Part shown: positions 1 to 7,334 of the stretch, in pieces
How positions within the stretch are numbered: position 1 is the first letter of the stretch
Layout of the letters: each line of letters opens with the position of its first letter
Assembly (NCBI GenBank): GCA_937920345.1
Contig: CALGVA010000069.1
Location: forward strand, 1-31,945
Origin: an uncultured Lachnospiraceae bacterium
Lineage (GTDB): Bacteria; Bacillota; Clostridia; Lachnospirales; Lachnospiraceae
Length of the DNA stretch: 31,945 nt
Direction: 5' to 3'
Position numbers and translations under genes: made by a program
The notes under the pieces: model-generated
What the model was told of the DNA's origin: nothing
Seen by the model: only the letters and a program-made list of their open reading frames with translations
Databases searched by the model: none

Positions 1-26
1 GAGGCAGGCCGAAAGAAACATTAAGC

Positions 27-73
27 AAAAACACACAGTCTGTACTGTACACAGTCCAGGCTGTGTGTTTTTT
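27..73. terminator. Bidirectional intrinsic terminator
   Basis: The arms at 27-42 and 57-72 pair almost perfectly (A-rich CACACAG against CTGTGTG and a T-rich end, with one G-T wobble). A-run and T-run flanks lie on both sides, so it can end transcription leftward after mntP and rightward from a gene beyond the left edge. Confidence 0.8.
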
Positions 74-149
74 GTGTACGCGGAAATTCATAATTGCCCG
101 GCAGTTTTTCCATGAATATCCCCGCGAAGGTTTTTTAATATCATCAGGC

Positions 150-734
150 TCAAAACACCCCTTTCACAAATATCTCAACCCCGATCCCGATCAGAATCAA
201 GCCGCCCAATATCGTTGCTTTATAAGAAAACTGTGTTCCGAATTTCCTGCCGATCAGTAGGCCGGCCATACAGATGACGAAGGTTACCGCCGCGATAATC
301 AGTGCACACATGAGCGCTGTGAAGAAGCCGTATCCTGCGATCGTGAATCCGACGGACAGCGCATCGATGGAGGTTGCCACACCTTGTATGAGAAGAGCGG
401 CCATGCCGACTTTAGGAGGCTGTGTCTCTTCGTCTTTACTGTGGATTCCTTCGAGCAGCATCTTGCTGCCGATCATAAGGAGCAGAATCAGCGCGATCCA
501 GGGAACCAGTTTCTCGAAAGTTTTGAAGTACTGTGATATGGTGTGTACGCAGATCCATCCGGTCATAGGCATAACTGCCTGAAATATCGCAAATACACCG
601 GCAATTGTGCACATCTTATTCTTTTTCATAGCCGGTTCGTGAAGTCCGTTCGCGAGGGATACCGAGAAGGCGTCCATCGCCAGTCCGATACCAAGTAATA
701 CGCTGTTACAGAAAAATAACCAGTTCCATTCCAT
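150..734 (-). CDS. mntP: Manganese efflux pump MntP
   Basis: This 194-residue, very hydrophobic protein has about six membrane segments arranged as two related halves. Each half carries the paired acidic motif of the MntP family, seen as GLAMDAFSVSLANG near the N-terminus and GVATSIDALSVGF in the second half. MntP exports Mn2+ across the cytoplasmic membrane and protects against manganese overload. I chose the ATG at 734 because a strong AAGGAGG lies 7-8 bases upstream; the frame stays open for 35 more codons, but those codons are the riboswitch leader. The leader carries a yybP-ykoY manganese riboswitch, which independently supports the function. The gene stands alone on the minus strand with its own promoter and is followed by the terminator at 27-73. 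Confidence 0.93.
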   Translation of the reverse strand: MEWNWLFFCNSVLLGIGLAMDAFSVSLANGLHEPAMKKNKMCTIAGVFAIFQAVMPMTGWICVHTISQYFKTFEKLVPWIALILLLMIGSKMLLEGIHSKDEETQPPKVGMAALLIQGVATSIDALSVGFTIAGYGFFTALMCALIIAAVTFVICMAGLLIGRKFGTQFSYKATILGGLILIGIGVEIFVKGVF

Positions 735-754
735 CTTTTGTTCCTCCTTATGCA

Positions 755-789
755 AATAAAAACCAGGTACAGCCGTTAAACTATACCTG
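755..789 (-). terminator. Riboswitch-controlled terminator before mntP
   Basis: Read leftward, CAGGTA (784-789) pairs with TACCTG (764-769) and is followed by GTTTTTATTT, just before the mntP ribosome site. The 5' arm and loop (767-784) are also complementary to 822-837, giving an antiterminator of about 16 bp with a 2-nt bulge. Termination and readthrough are therefore mutually exclusive. Confidence 0.75.
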
Positions 790-836
790 ATTATATTTCC
801 GAAAATATACAGACTCCATGCATAGTTTAGGCTATA

Positions 837-919
837 CATGAGTCTCGCAATTTAAAACAAGCCAGACCGGATGGTCAGTATGTTGACTTGCTACGATATA
901 CGCTTGCTACTCCCTCATG
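837..919 (-). promoter_or_regulatory. yybP-ykoY manganese riboswitch aptamer
   Basis: Read leftward from 919, the RNA starts with CATGAG (P1 5' arm) directly followed by GGAGTAGC. It ends with TTGCGAGA and the P1 3' arm CTCATG (842-837). The GGGAGTAG and GCGAGAC elements are the conserved loops of the yybP-ykoY family, which senses Mn2+. Between them, CAAG and CTTG arms can close the inner helices. The strand at 812-820 (GACTCCATG on the plus strand) can compete with P1, and 822-837 can form the antiterminator, so Mn2+ stabilisation of P1 should switch mntP on. Family assignment rests on motif, P1 and gene context; no covariance search was run. Confidence 0.85.
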
Positions 920-936
920 AGTAAATGATTATTAGC

Positions 937-965
937 AGTATACCATGGAATATTTTGCCTGTCAA
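937..965 (-). promoter_or_regulatory. Promoter of the mntP transcript
   Basis: On the minus strand a perfect TTGACA (960-965) is followed by a 17-base spacer and TATACT (937-942). Transcription should start near 930, about ten bases before the aptamer. Confidence 0.8.
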
Positions 966-982
966 ACGCGGGTTTTCTCTGA

Positions 983-1156
983 AATGTCCTAAGCGGAGAG
1001 CTCATAGCGCGGAAAAGAAAAGAGCAGGAATTGACGCAGCTTGGTTTTGCGGAGCTGATCGAGGTGAAGGATGAAAAATTGTCGCAGACTGATAAAATAC
1101 TTTGCAATGCAAGGAACATACTATATAATATAAGCAAATCTATTGAATGTCATTGA
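983..1156 (+). pseudogene. Remnant of an XRE-type helix-turn-helix gene
   Basis: The frame opened by the stop at 980-982 reads SGELIARKRKEQELTQ and then FAELIEVKDEKLSQTDK before stopping at 1154. The first part matches the opening helix pattern of XRE/Cro-type DNA-binding domains (GxxIxxxRKxxxLTQ), but the recognition-helix region that should follow is lost and there is no start codon or ribosome site. It is probably the decayed relic of a regulator that stood next to the ATPase/TPR pair. The ATPase promoter lies inside this stretch. The match is short, so a chance resemblance cannot be excluded. Confidence 0.35.
1102..1129 (+). promoter_or_regulatory. Promoter of the ATPase/TPR operon
   Basis: TTGCAA (1102-1107), a 16-base spacer and a perfect TATAAT (1124-1129). 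The expected start near 1136 leaves a leader of about 43 bases before the ATG at 1179. Confidence 0.6.
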
Positions 1157-1178
1157 CGGGGCAGAAGGAGTTGGCAGG

Positions 1179-2489
1179 ATGAAACATGCGAATCGGGTAT
1201 CAGAAATTATAAATGCCTTTTCACCGGAACCATTGCAAGGGGAAGAGATGGAGAAGTTTTACTGCAATGACACAATGGAATATCGTATGAGTGATAAATA
1301 TGATTCTCCGATTGAAGATATCTTTGAGATGTGTCAGGAAGAGGGGACGCAGAATGCATTTCTACTGCTTGGACACAAGGGCTGCGGGAAGAGCACAGAG
1401 CTAAATCGGCTTTCAGAGCAGTTGTCTGCACAGGGCTATAGAGTGAAGACGATTGTGTGCAGTACGGATTTGGATATGTTCAATATTGTATATTCTGATC
1501 TCTTTATTCTGATGGGAGAAGCACTGCTTGCCATAGCGAAAGAATGCGGTTGTAAAATCAGCAAAGCGTACCTCGATGATATTATGCATTTCTGGGACGA
1601 AGGTGTGGAGACATCTGTGTCAGGGAGAGAAGAGATGACAGACATAGAGGCGGGAATGTCGGCTGAAACACCGGGGTTATTGCATGTTTTAAAGGTGTTT
1701 ACAAAGATTAAAGCAGACTTGAAATATAATGAGGAAGTACGAAAAGAGTATCGAAAGAAAATAAGCATCCGTTCCAGCGAATGGATAAAGCTGTTAGGAA
1801 ATGTTGCGGAGGAGATTGCCGGGGAAACAGCAGGGAAATCGCCGATCATTATTTTTGAGGATTTGGATAAGTTGAATCCGGAAGATGCATGGAAAGTATT
1901 TTATAACTATGCGGCGGTTCTCTCCGGCATGTCGTTTCCTGTGATCTACACTTTCCCGATCGGGCTTTCTTACGATACGAGATTCGCCGCAATGGAGGGT
2001 TATTTTGTCACAAAAACATTGCCGATGATCAAGATTGAGACGATAGAAGGACAGCCGTATGAAGACGGCATCAATATTGTGCGTGAAATTGTTCGAAAGC
2101 GTGCAGATTTAAACTTATTTGAAGAGAGCGTGCTGGATAACCTTATCCGGTATTCGGGAGGTTCGCTGCGGGATCTGTTTCATACAATTAATGCGTCAGC
2201 GAAAAGAGCGGAGCGCAGGAACAGTGAAAGCATTTCCATGGAGGACGCGGAGCGGGCATTGGAGGAAGTGAAGACTTCTCTGACCAGGCGGATCGAGCAG
2301 AAAGATTACAAATTCCTGATCAATATATGCACAGGGAATAAAGAATTGATTGAAGATAAGCAGGCACTGTTAAAGATGCTGCAGGCATCAGTGGTTCTTG
2401 AATACAACGGGAAAAGGTGGCACAATCTGCATCCGTTGGTTGCGCGTTTTTTTGCTGAGCAGGGGTTGATGGAAGATGGCGGAAAGTAA
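1179..2489 (+). CDS. P-loop ATPase of a split NLR-like pair
   Basis: The protein has 436 residues. Walker A is GHKGCGKST (about 65-73) and Walker B is IIIFEDLDKL (about 223-232). The acidic pair ED-D after the hydrophobic strand, the long linker between the motifs and a helical C-terminus with SGGSLRDL suggest an AAA/STAND-type NTPase with a winged-helix-like tail, not an ABC protein. The start is the ATG at 1179, with AGAAGGAG 8 bases upstream; a TTG at 1143 lies too close to the expected transcription start. Its last 14 bases overlap the TPR gene, so the two are translationally coupled and probably act together. In NLR/STAND proteins the NTPase and repeat sensor are in one chain; here they seem split. 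No transmembrane segment or obvious effector domain is visible. The function is not known to me. Confidence 0.7.
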   Translation: MKHANRVSEIINAFSPEPLQGEEMEKFYCNDTMEYRMSDKYDSPIEDIFEMCQEEGTQNAFLLLGHKGCGKSTELNRLSEQLSAQGYRVKTIVCSTDLDMFNIVYSDLFILMGEALLAIAKECGCKISKAYLDDIMHFWDEGVETSVSGREEMTDIEAGMSAETPGLLHVLKVFTKIKADLKYNEEVRKEYRKKISIRSSEWIKLLGNVAEEIAGETAGKSPIIIFEDLDKLNPEDAWKVFYNYAAVLSGMSFPVIYTFPIGLSYDTRFAAMEGYFVTKTLPMIKIETIEGQPYEDGINIVREIVRKRADLNLFEESVLDNLIRYSGGSLRDLFHTINASAKRAERRNSESISMEDAERALEEVKTSLTRRIEQKDYKFLINICTGNKELIEDKQALLKMLQASVVLEYNGKRWHNLHPLVARFFAEQGLMEDGGK

Positions 2490-4182
2490 TCAGGAAGGGT
2501 ATCAGACATTAGGGTGGATTCTTAACAAATCCGAGGACGGACTGTTTCTGGTGATTGCAGATGAGCCGATACAGCGGGAGATTGTGGAGGTCTATCGGGG
2601 CGGCATGATAGGTGTGTATGATTATAAGCACCGTCAGGGCGCGTTTTCTTTTCAGAAATTGAAGGATTGGATTGATTCGCAGGCGGATATCCGGACTTTC
2701 TTCCTTGTCAACTTTCAGCTTGCCGTGCAGAGCGGACAGGAGATTAGCCGTCTGAATTTCAGTAGGGATATGCTGACGGGACTGGGTAAAAACCTGGTTT
2801 TTTTTACGACAGCATATGGTGATGACCAGCTTGCAAAAGGCGCATATGACTTCTATTCTTTTCTGAAAATCAGGATTACATTTCATGATTATACGTCAGA
2901 AGTAAGTCGTGATTATTTAACATCGCTTCCAGACACAGGGAGGGAAGCGCAGGGGGAAACCTGGCGGAGTGAAGAAGGGGATCTTAAAGATGCAAAACAT
3001 AGATTAAGAGAAGCGTATTCTTTAGTACAGCAGGCAGAAGAATGCAGTGATAAAGCGGACGATCATGAGATCATAAAATTATTGACGAAAGCCGGGAATA
3101 TTTTCGAAGAGGTATTGGGAACAGAGCATTTGGAAACTGCTTCGGTATACTATGAATTGGCAGATGCGTACCGGAGATTATATGCGTATCAGCAGGCGGA
3201 GGAATTTTGTAATAAAGCGTTGAAGATACGTAGAGATATACTGGGAGAAAATCATCCGGATATAGCAGCATGTTATGATATTCTGGCACGAATATATAAA
3301 GGACAGGGAAAATACGGAGAAGCGGAAAAACTGTGCCAAAGGGCAACGTCCATGTGTGAAGGGATGTTAGGAGAGGTACATCCGAAGACAATAGAATATC
3401 AAAACAACTTGGCGGTTATATATGACGAGCAGGGTAAATATGCTGAGGTGGAGAAGCTGCAAGAGCAGGTGCTTGCGTCAACTTTAAAGGTGCTGGGAAA
3501 AAAGCACATTAATACCGCAGTCTGTCACCATAATTTAGCGATAACATATATAGAGATGAAGAGGTATGAAGAAGCAGATGAATTACTTCGGAAAGCACTT
3601 GCCATCTATGAAGAGATACTGGAGGAAAATGATCCGGATATAGCAAGAATCTATAATGCTCTGGCAGCATTATATGAAAGACAGGCAAGATACACGGAAG
3701 CGGAAGAACTGTATCAGAAATCCTTATCTATATATGAAAAAACGTCTGTGGAAAGTGACACGGGAACAGCGGGTGCTTATAATAATCTGGCTGGCTTATA
3801 TTTCAGGCTGGGAAAATACACGAAAGCAGAGAAAATGTATAAGAATGCACGGTCTGTCTTTGAGAAACTGTTAGGCGAGAACCACCCGTATATAGCGGGA
3901 ACTTATGGTAATATGGCATACTTATATGAAATGCAGGGTAATTATCGAGAAGCAAAAACATTGTATTTAAAAGAAATTTCAATATATGAAGCAGTATTTG
4001 GCGAGGAACACCCGAAAACAGTAGTCAGCTATTGCAATTTAGCTGAGTTATACGAAAAGCAGGGAGAGTATGCGGAGGCGGAAGAACTGTATAGAAAGGC
4101 ATTGCCGATTGCCGGACGGGTGCTGGGTGAGAGTCATGGCCTTACAAGAAAAATTAACGACAGACTGGCGAACTGTTTGTAA
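2476..4182 (+). CDS. TPR-repeat protein, partner of the ATPase
   Basis: The protein has 568 residues. Residues 1-140 form an alpha/beta-looking domain with the motif RLNFSRDML, then LGKNLVFF, then YDFYSF. From memory this resembles an N-terminal segment that precedes repeats in some bacterial NB-ARC/TPR proteins (LNxxRxxL, LVFW, APDFWSW). A polar linker (about 141-200) leads to eight regular 42-residue TPRs (about 221-556) of the kinesin-light-chain type, each ending near LGENHPD or a variant. Such arrays bind peptides or partner proteins. The ATG at 2476 lies inside the end of the ATPase gene (14-base overlap), implying coupled translation and a shared complex. The highly regular repeats suggest recent internal duplication. 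No catalytic motif was recognised, so the role as sensor or scaffold is inferred. Confidence 0.75.
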   Translation: MAESNQEGYQTLGWILNKSEDGLFLVIADEPIQREIVEVYRGGMIGVYDYKHRQGAFSFQKLKDWIDSQADIRTFFLVNFQLAVQSGQEISRLNFSRDMLTGLGKNLVFFTTAYGDDQLAKGAYDFYSFLKIRITFHDYTSEVSRDYLTSLPDTGREAQGETWRSEEGDLKDAKHRLREAYSLVQQAEECSDKADDHEIIKLLTKAGNIFEEVLGTEHLETASVYYELADAYRRLYAYQQAEEFCNKALKIRRDILGENHPDIAACYDILARIYKGQGKYGEAEKLCQRATSMCEGMLGEVHPKTIEYQNNLAVIYDEQGKYAEVEKLQEQVLASTLKVLGKKHINTAVCHHNLAITYIEMKRYEEADELLRKALAIYEEILEENDPDIARIYNALAALYERQARYTEAEELYQKSLSIYEKTSVESDTGTAGAYNNLAGLYFRLGKYTKAEKMYKNARSVFEKLLGENHPYIAGTYGNMAYLYEMQGNYREAKTLYLKEISIYEAVFGEEHPKTVVSYCNLAELYEKQGEYAEAEELYRKALPIAGRVLGESHGLTRKINDRLANCL

Positions 4183-4204
4183 CGTTGACCTGCCGCGTCG
4201 CTTA

Positions 4205-4233
4205 TTGCGTACAGGTTGGTTGTATGCTACAAT
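4205..4233 (+). promoter_or_regulatory. Promoter upstream of hprK
   Basis: TTGCGT (4205-4210), a 17-base spacer and TACAAT (4228-4233). The leader of about 100 bases contains modest hairpins (for example GGAACG with CGTTTCC around 4280-4303) but no riboswitch that I recognise. No terminator separates it from the TPR gene. Confidence 0.65.
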
Positions 4234-4341
4234 ATACAAGGATTCCGTGCGCTGTATGCGGGGCGCACATTCGGGGCAGGGAACGTGTTAAGCAGCGTTT
4301 CCGTGATCATACTATATTACAGCAACCATAAGGAGAAGGAT

Positions 4342-5280
4342 ATGGCGAGCATCAGTTTAACGAAAGTTATCGACAAATTTAAGTTGGAGAATCTTACGCC
4401 GGAAATTGACATTTCCAAGATCAATGTAACACAGCCGGATATCAACCGTCCTGCATTGCAGATCGCGGGTTATTTCGAGCATTTCGAGACTACGCGCCTG
4501 CAGGTGGTGGGATTCGTGGAGTACTCTTATATGAACGGGCTGGATGAGGAGAGGCAGATCGAGATCTATGAGAAGCTGCTCAACAATCCGATTCCCGGGA
4601 TTATCTTCTGCAGAGAACTGCATCCGAACGATCTGTTCCGGAAGACGGCAGTGAAGTACGGCGTACCGCTGTTGATGACGAAGAAAGCGACGTCCGCATG
4701 TATGGCGGAGGTTATCAGATGGCTTAACGTAAAACTGGCGCCCTGTATTTCCGTCCACGGCGTTCTGGTGGACGTGTACGGCGAGGGTGTATTGATCACG
4801 GGTGAGAGCGGTATCGGTAAATCCGAGGCAGCGCTGGAACTGATCAAGAGGGGACATCGTCTTGTCACCGATGACGTGGTGGAACTGCGCAGGGTCAGCG
4901 AAGATACGCTGGTAGGTTCCGCGCCGGATATCACGAAACACTTTATCGAGCTGCGCGGTATCGGCATTGTGGATGTCAAAGCGCTGTTTGGTGCTTCCAG
5001 TGTAAGAGATACGCAGAATATAGATCTGGTTATCAGACTGGAAGACTGGGACAAGGAGAAGGAGTACGATCGTCTGGGACTGGAAGAGGAATATACGGAG
5101 TATCTGGGCAACAAGGTAGTCTGCCACAGCATACCGATCAGGCCGGGACGTAACCTGGCGATTATCTGTGAGTCGGCGGCGGTCAACCATCGTCAGAAGA
5201 AGATGGGCTACAATGCGGCGCAGGAACTGTATAAACGTGTACAGAACTCTCTGGCAGGCAAGCGGAACGAGGAAGAGTAG
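4342..5280 (+). CDS. hprK: HPr kinase/phosphorylase
   Basis: This 312-residue protein has the usual two-domain HprK layout: an N-terminal regulatory domain (about 1-130) and a catalytic domain with Walker A GESGIGKSE (154-162), the SVHGVLVDVYGEG strand with the active-site His just before it, TDDVV (176-180), and the signature HFIELRGIGIVDV (about 200-212). It phosphorylates Ser46 of HPr and Crh in response to fructose-1,6-bisphosphate and ATP, and reverses the reaction when phosphate is high, so it is the sensor of carbon catabolite control. The ATG at 4342 has AAGGAGAAGG upstream; the frame extends 42 codons further, but those lie in the leader. It heads a cluster ending in an HPr-like protein that would be its substrate. 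Confidence 0.96.
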   Translation: MASISLTKVIDKFKLENLTPEIDISKINVTQPDINRPALQIAGYFEHFETTRLQVVGFVEYSYMNGLDEERQIEIYEKLLNNPIPGIIFCRELHPNDLFRKTAVKYGVPLLMTKKATSACMAEVIRWLNVKLAPCISVHGVLVDVYGEGVLITGESGIGKSEAALELIKRGHRLVTDDVVELRRVSEDTLVGSAPDITKHFIELRGIGIVDVKALFGASSVRDTQNIDLVIRLEDWDKEKEYDRLGLEEEYTEYLGNKVVCHSIPIRPGRNLAIICESAAVNHRQKKMGYNAAQELYKRVQNSLAGKRNEEE

Positions 5281-5295
5281 AGGAGGATAAGCAAT

Positions 5296-6234
5296 ATGGC
5301 AGAATATGTATTTGGGGTTGACGTAGGCGGTACGACGGTAAAGCTGGGACTTTTTGACATAAGCGGCAATGTGCTGGATAAGTGGGAGATTCCCACCAGG
5401 ACAGAGAACGGAGGGATGAAGATCCTGCCGGATATCGCACAGAGCATTCAGGACAAGATGTCTGAGAAGAATATTGCCGCAGAAAATGTGGCGGGCGTGG
5501 GCGTAGGCGCGCCGGGACCGGTAGACGGTGACGGGATCATACATAAAGCTGTTAATCTGGGCTGGGAAGAGATGAATCTGAAGAAAGAGCTTACGGCGCT
5601 TCTTGGCGGTATGCGGGTAGAAGGCGGCAACGACGCGAATGTGGCGGCGCTCGGTGAGATGTGGAAGGGCGGCGGACAGGGCTATAAGAATCTGGTGGCG
5701 GTTACGCTGGGTACAGGTGTCGGCGGCGGCATTATCATCAACGGGAAGATCATGACGGGCGCGACGGGTTCCGGCGGTGAGATCGGTCATATCCATGTGG
5801 AGGATGATGAGACAGAGGCGTGCGGCTGCGGCAATTACGGCTGTCTTGAGGAGTACGCTTCCGCTACCGGCATCACCAGACTGGCCAACAGGATATTGCA
5901 GGCAAGCGAGATGGACAGTGTGCTCAGACAGGGCGAAGTGTCTGCGAAGACGGTGTTTGATGCCGTAAAGGCGGGAGATGAACTTGCTATTGAGGCTGCG
6001 AGGCAGTTCGGTGATTATCTCGGCAAGGGACTGGCAGTGATCGCGGGTGTTATTAACCCGGAGATCTTCGTGATCGGCGGCGGTGTATCCAAAGCAGGCG
6101 AAGTACTGTTTGACTATATCCGGCCTGCTTTTGACAAGACAGTGTTCCATGGCTGTAAGAATACAAAGTTTGCACTGGCTACATTGGGTAACGATGCCGG
6201 CATATATGGTGCGGCCAGGATGGTGTTAGCGTGA
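5296..6234 (+). CDS. glcK: ROK-family glucokinase
   Basis: The protein has 312 residues. The N-terminal phosphate loop is DVGGTTVKLGLF (9-20), the catalytic Asp is in GGNDAN (113), GGEIGH (160-165) supplies the sugar contacts and a zinc His, and the ROK zinc motif is CGCGNYGC (176-183) followed by EE. Soluble cytoplasmic enzymes of this type phosphorylate glucose at C6 with ATP. The gene follows hprK by 15 bases with a clear AGGAGGATAA ribosome site, so it is co-transcribed; glucose taken up or released inside the cell without the PTS would enter glycolysis here. Length and motifs are normal for the family. Other ROK hexokinases cannot be fully excluded, but the context and motifs favour glucokinase. 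Confidence 0.92.
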   Translation: MAEYVFGVDVGGTTVKLGLFDISGNVLDKWEIPTRTENGGMKILPDIAQSIQDKMSEKNIAAENVAGVGVGAPGPVDGDGIIHKAVNLGWEEMNLKKELTALLGGMRVEGGNDANVAALGEMWKGGGQGYKNLVAVTLGTGVGGGIIINGKIMTGATGSGGEIGHIHVEDDETEACGCGNYGCLEEYASATGITRLANRILQASEMDSVLRQGEVSAKTVFDAVKAGDELAIEAARQFGDYLGKGLAVIAGVINPEIFVIGGGVSKAGEVLFDYIRPAFDKTVFHGCKNTKFALATLGNDAGIYGAARMVLA

Positions 6235-6279
6235 TAAGGGATTAGATTAAATGATACATAATTTGTATGTGATTGGACT

Positions 6280-6338
6280 ATTCTAAAATAGAATAATAGT
6301 GACTCTTCAGACTACGCCATGCACTCGCTGCATGGCGT
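6280..6338 (+). repeat. Two inverted repeats between glcK and murB
   Basis: The 154-base gap holds a small perfect palindrome (ATTCTA-AAA-TAGAAT, 6280-6294) and a strong hairpin with 10-bp perfect arms ACGCCATGCA and TGCATGGCGT (6314-6338, 5-base loop). No U-tract follows, so it is a poor intrinsic terminator. It may stabilise or process the mRNA, or be a short dispersed element. A weak promoter (TTGTAT, 15-base spacer, TAAAAT at 6284-6289) overlaps the first palindrome. Confidence 0.5.
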
Positions 6339-6388
6339 CGGAATATAAATAAGTAAGAAGGAAAACTGTGAAACGGACGGTATAGAGA

Positions 6389-7300
6389 TTGAGCGCATCA
6401 ATGTATGATTATATGAAAACGATTATTCCGAGGGAACGTATCCTGTTTCAGGAGCCGATGAAGCCGCACACGACTTTTCGTGTGGGCGGCGAGGCGGAAT
6501 GCTTCATCACCATACAGCAGGAAGAGGAACTGGTCAAACTGATCCCCTATCTGAACCAGATCGAGCAGGATTATTTTATCTTGGGAAACGGCAGTAATCT
6601 GCTGGTGGGTGACAAGGGTTACCGGGGGATCGTGTTTAAGTTTGACGGTCCGATGGAGGAGATCCGTGTGGAAGGTACGCGCATTACGGCAAAGGCGGGT
6701 GCGCTGCTCTCCAGAGTAGCGGTGACGGCTAAGGAGAACGGACTGACGGGGTTGGAATTTGCGGCGGGGATACCGGGCAGTATCGGCGGCGGCGTAGTGA
6801 TGAATGCAGGCGCATATGACGGAGAAATGGAACAGGTGGTGGAGGCTGTCCGCGTGATCGACCGTGAGGGACAGATCACGACACTCGACCATGATACGAT
6901 GGAGTTTGGCTACCGTACCAGCATTATCAAGAACAGACCGTATATTGTGCTGGAGGTTGTGCTGCAACTCGCGGCGGGTGATCCGGAACAGATCAGTGCG
7001 AAGATGGAGGAGCTTTCAGAACTTCGCAGGAGCAAGCAGCCGCTGGAGTATGCCAGCGCGGGCAGTACTTTTAAGAGACCTGAGGGATACTATGCCGGCA
7101 AGCTGATTATGGATGCCGGTATGCGGGGCTACCGGATCGGCGGTGCGCAGGTGTCGGATAAACATTGCGGGTTTATCATTAATACGGGTAAAGCCACGGC
7201 GGCAGACATCCGGGAAGTGATAGAGGAAGTGCAGGAGCGCGTCAAGGAAAGATTTCACGTTGCGCTGGAGCCGGAAGTGGTTTATCTGGGTGATTTCTAG
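6389..7300 (+). CDS. murB: UDP-N-acetylenolpyruvoylglucosamine reductase MurB
   Basis: This 303-residue FAD enzyme makes UDP-N-acetylmuramic acid, the second committed step of peptidoglycan synthesis. HTTFRVGG (about 28-35) opens the FAD-binding domain, GNGSNLL and the GIPGSIGGGVVMNAGAYDGE block (about 130-149) are the flavin-binding signatures, YRTSIIK carries the catalytic Arg, the proton-donor position is the Ser of AGSTFKRP, and the terminal LEPEV supplies the catalytic Glu. The start is uncertain: a TTG at 6389 or the ATG at 6401, four codons later; neither has a strong ribosome site. It sits between glcK and rapZ in the same orientation; murB beside rapZ and whiA is a common arrangement in Firmicutes. 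Confidence 0.94.
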   Translation: MSASMYDYMKTIIPRERILFQEPMKPHTTFRVGGEAECFITIQQEEELVKLIPYLNQIEQDYFILGNGSNLLVGDKGYRGIVFKFDGPMEEIRVEGTRITAKAGALLSRVAVTAKENGLTGLEFAAGIPGSIGGGVVMNAGAYDGEMEQVVEAVRVIDREGQITTLDHDTMEFGYRTSIIKNRPYIVLEVVLQLAAGDPEQISAKMEELSELRRSKQPLEYASAGSTFKRPEGYYAGKLIMDAGMRGYRIGGAQVSDKHCGFIINTGKATAADIREVIEEVQERVKERFHVALEPEVVYLGDF

Positions 7301-7303
7301 GTA

Positions 7304-7322
7304 GATTCCGCAGAGCGGAATC
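7304..7322 (+). promoter_or_regulatory. Hairpin just upstream of the rapZ ribosome site
   Basis: The arms GATTCCGC and GCGGAATC pair perfectly over 8 bp with a 3-base loop, ending three bases before GGAGG at 7325-7329. It could tune rapZ translation or stabilise the 3' end of murB mRNA. There is no U-tract. Confidence 0.45.
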
Positions 7323-7334
7323 GTGGAGGTTATT

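Noticed and set aside
1143..1178. TTG start 12 codons upstream for the ATPase
   Set aside because: It is only a few bases from the predicted transcription start and has no ribosome site; the ATG at 1179 has AGAAGGAG.
4357..6150. 597-codon open frame on the minus strand across hprK and glcK
   Set aside because: It is the antisense shadow of two well-recognised genes, with Arg/His-rich composition, no ribosome site and no family motif.
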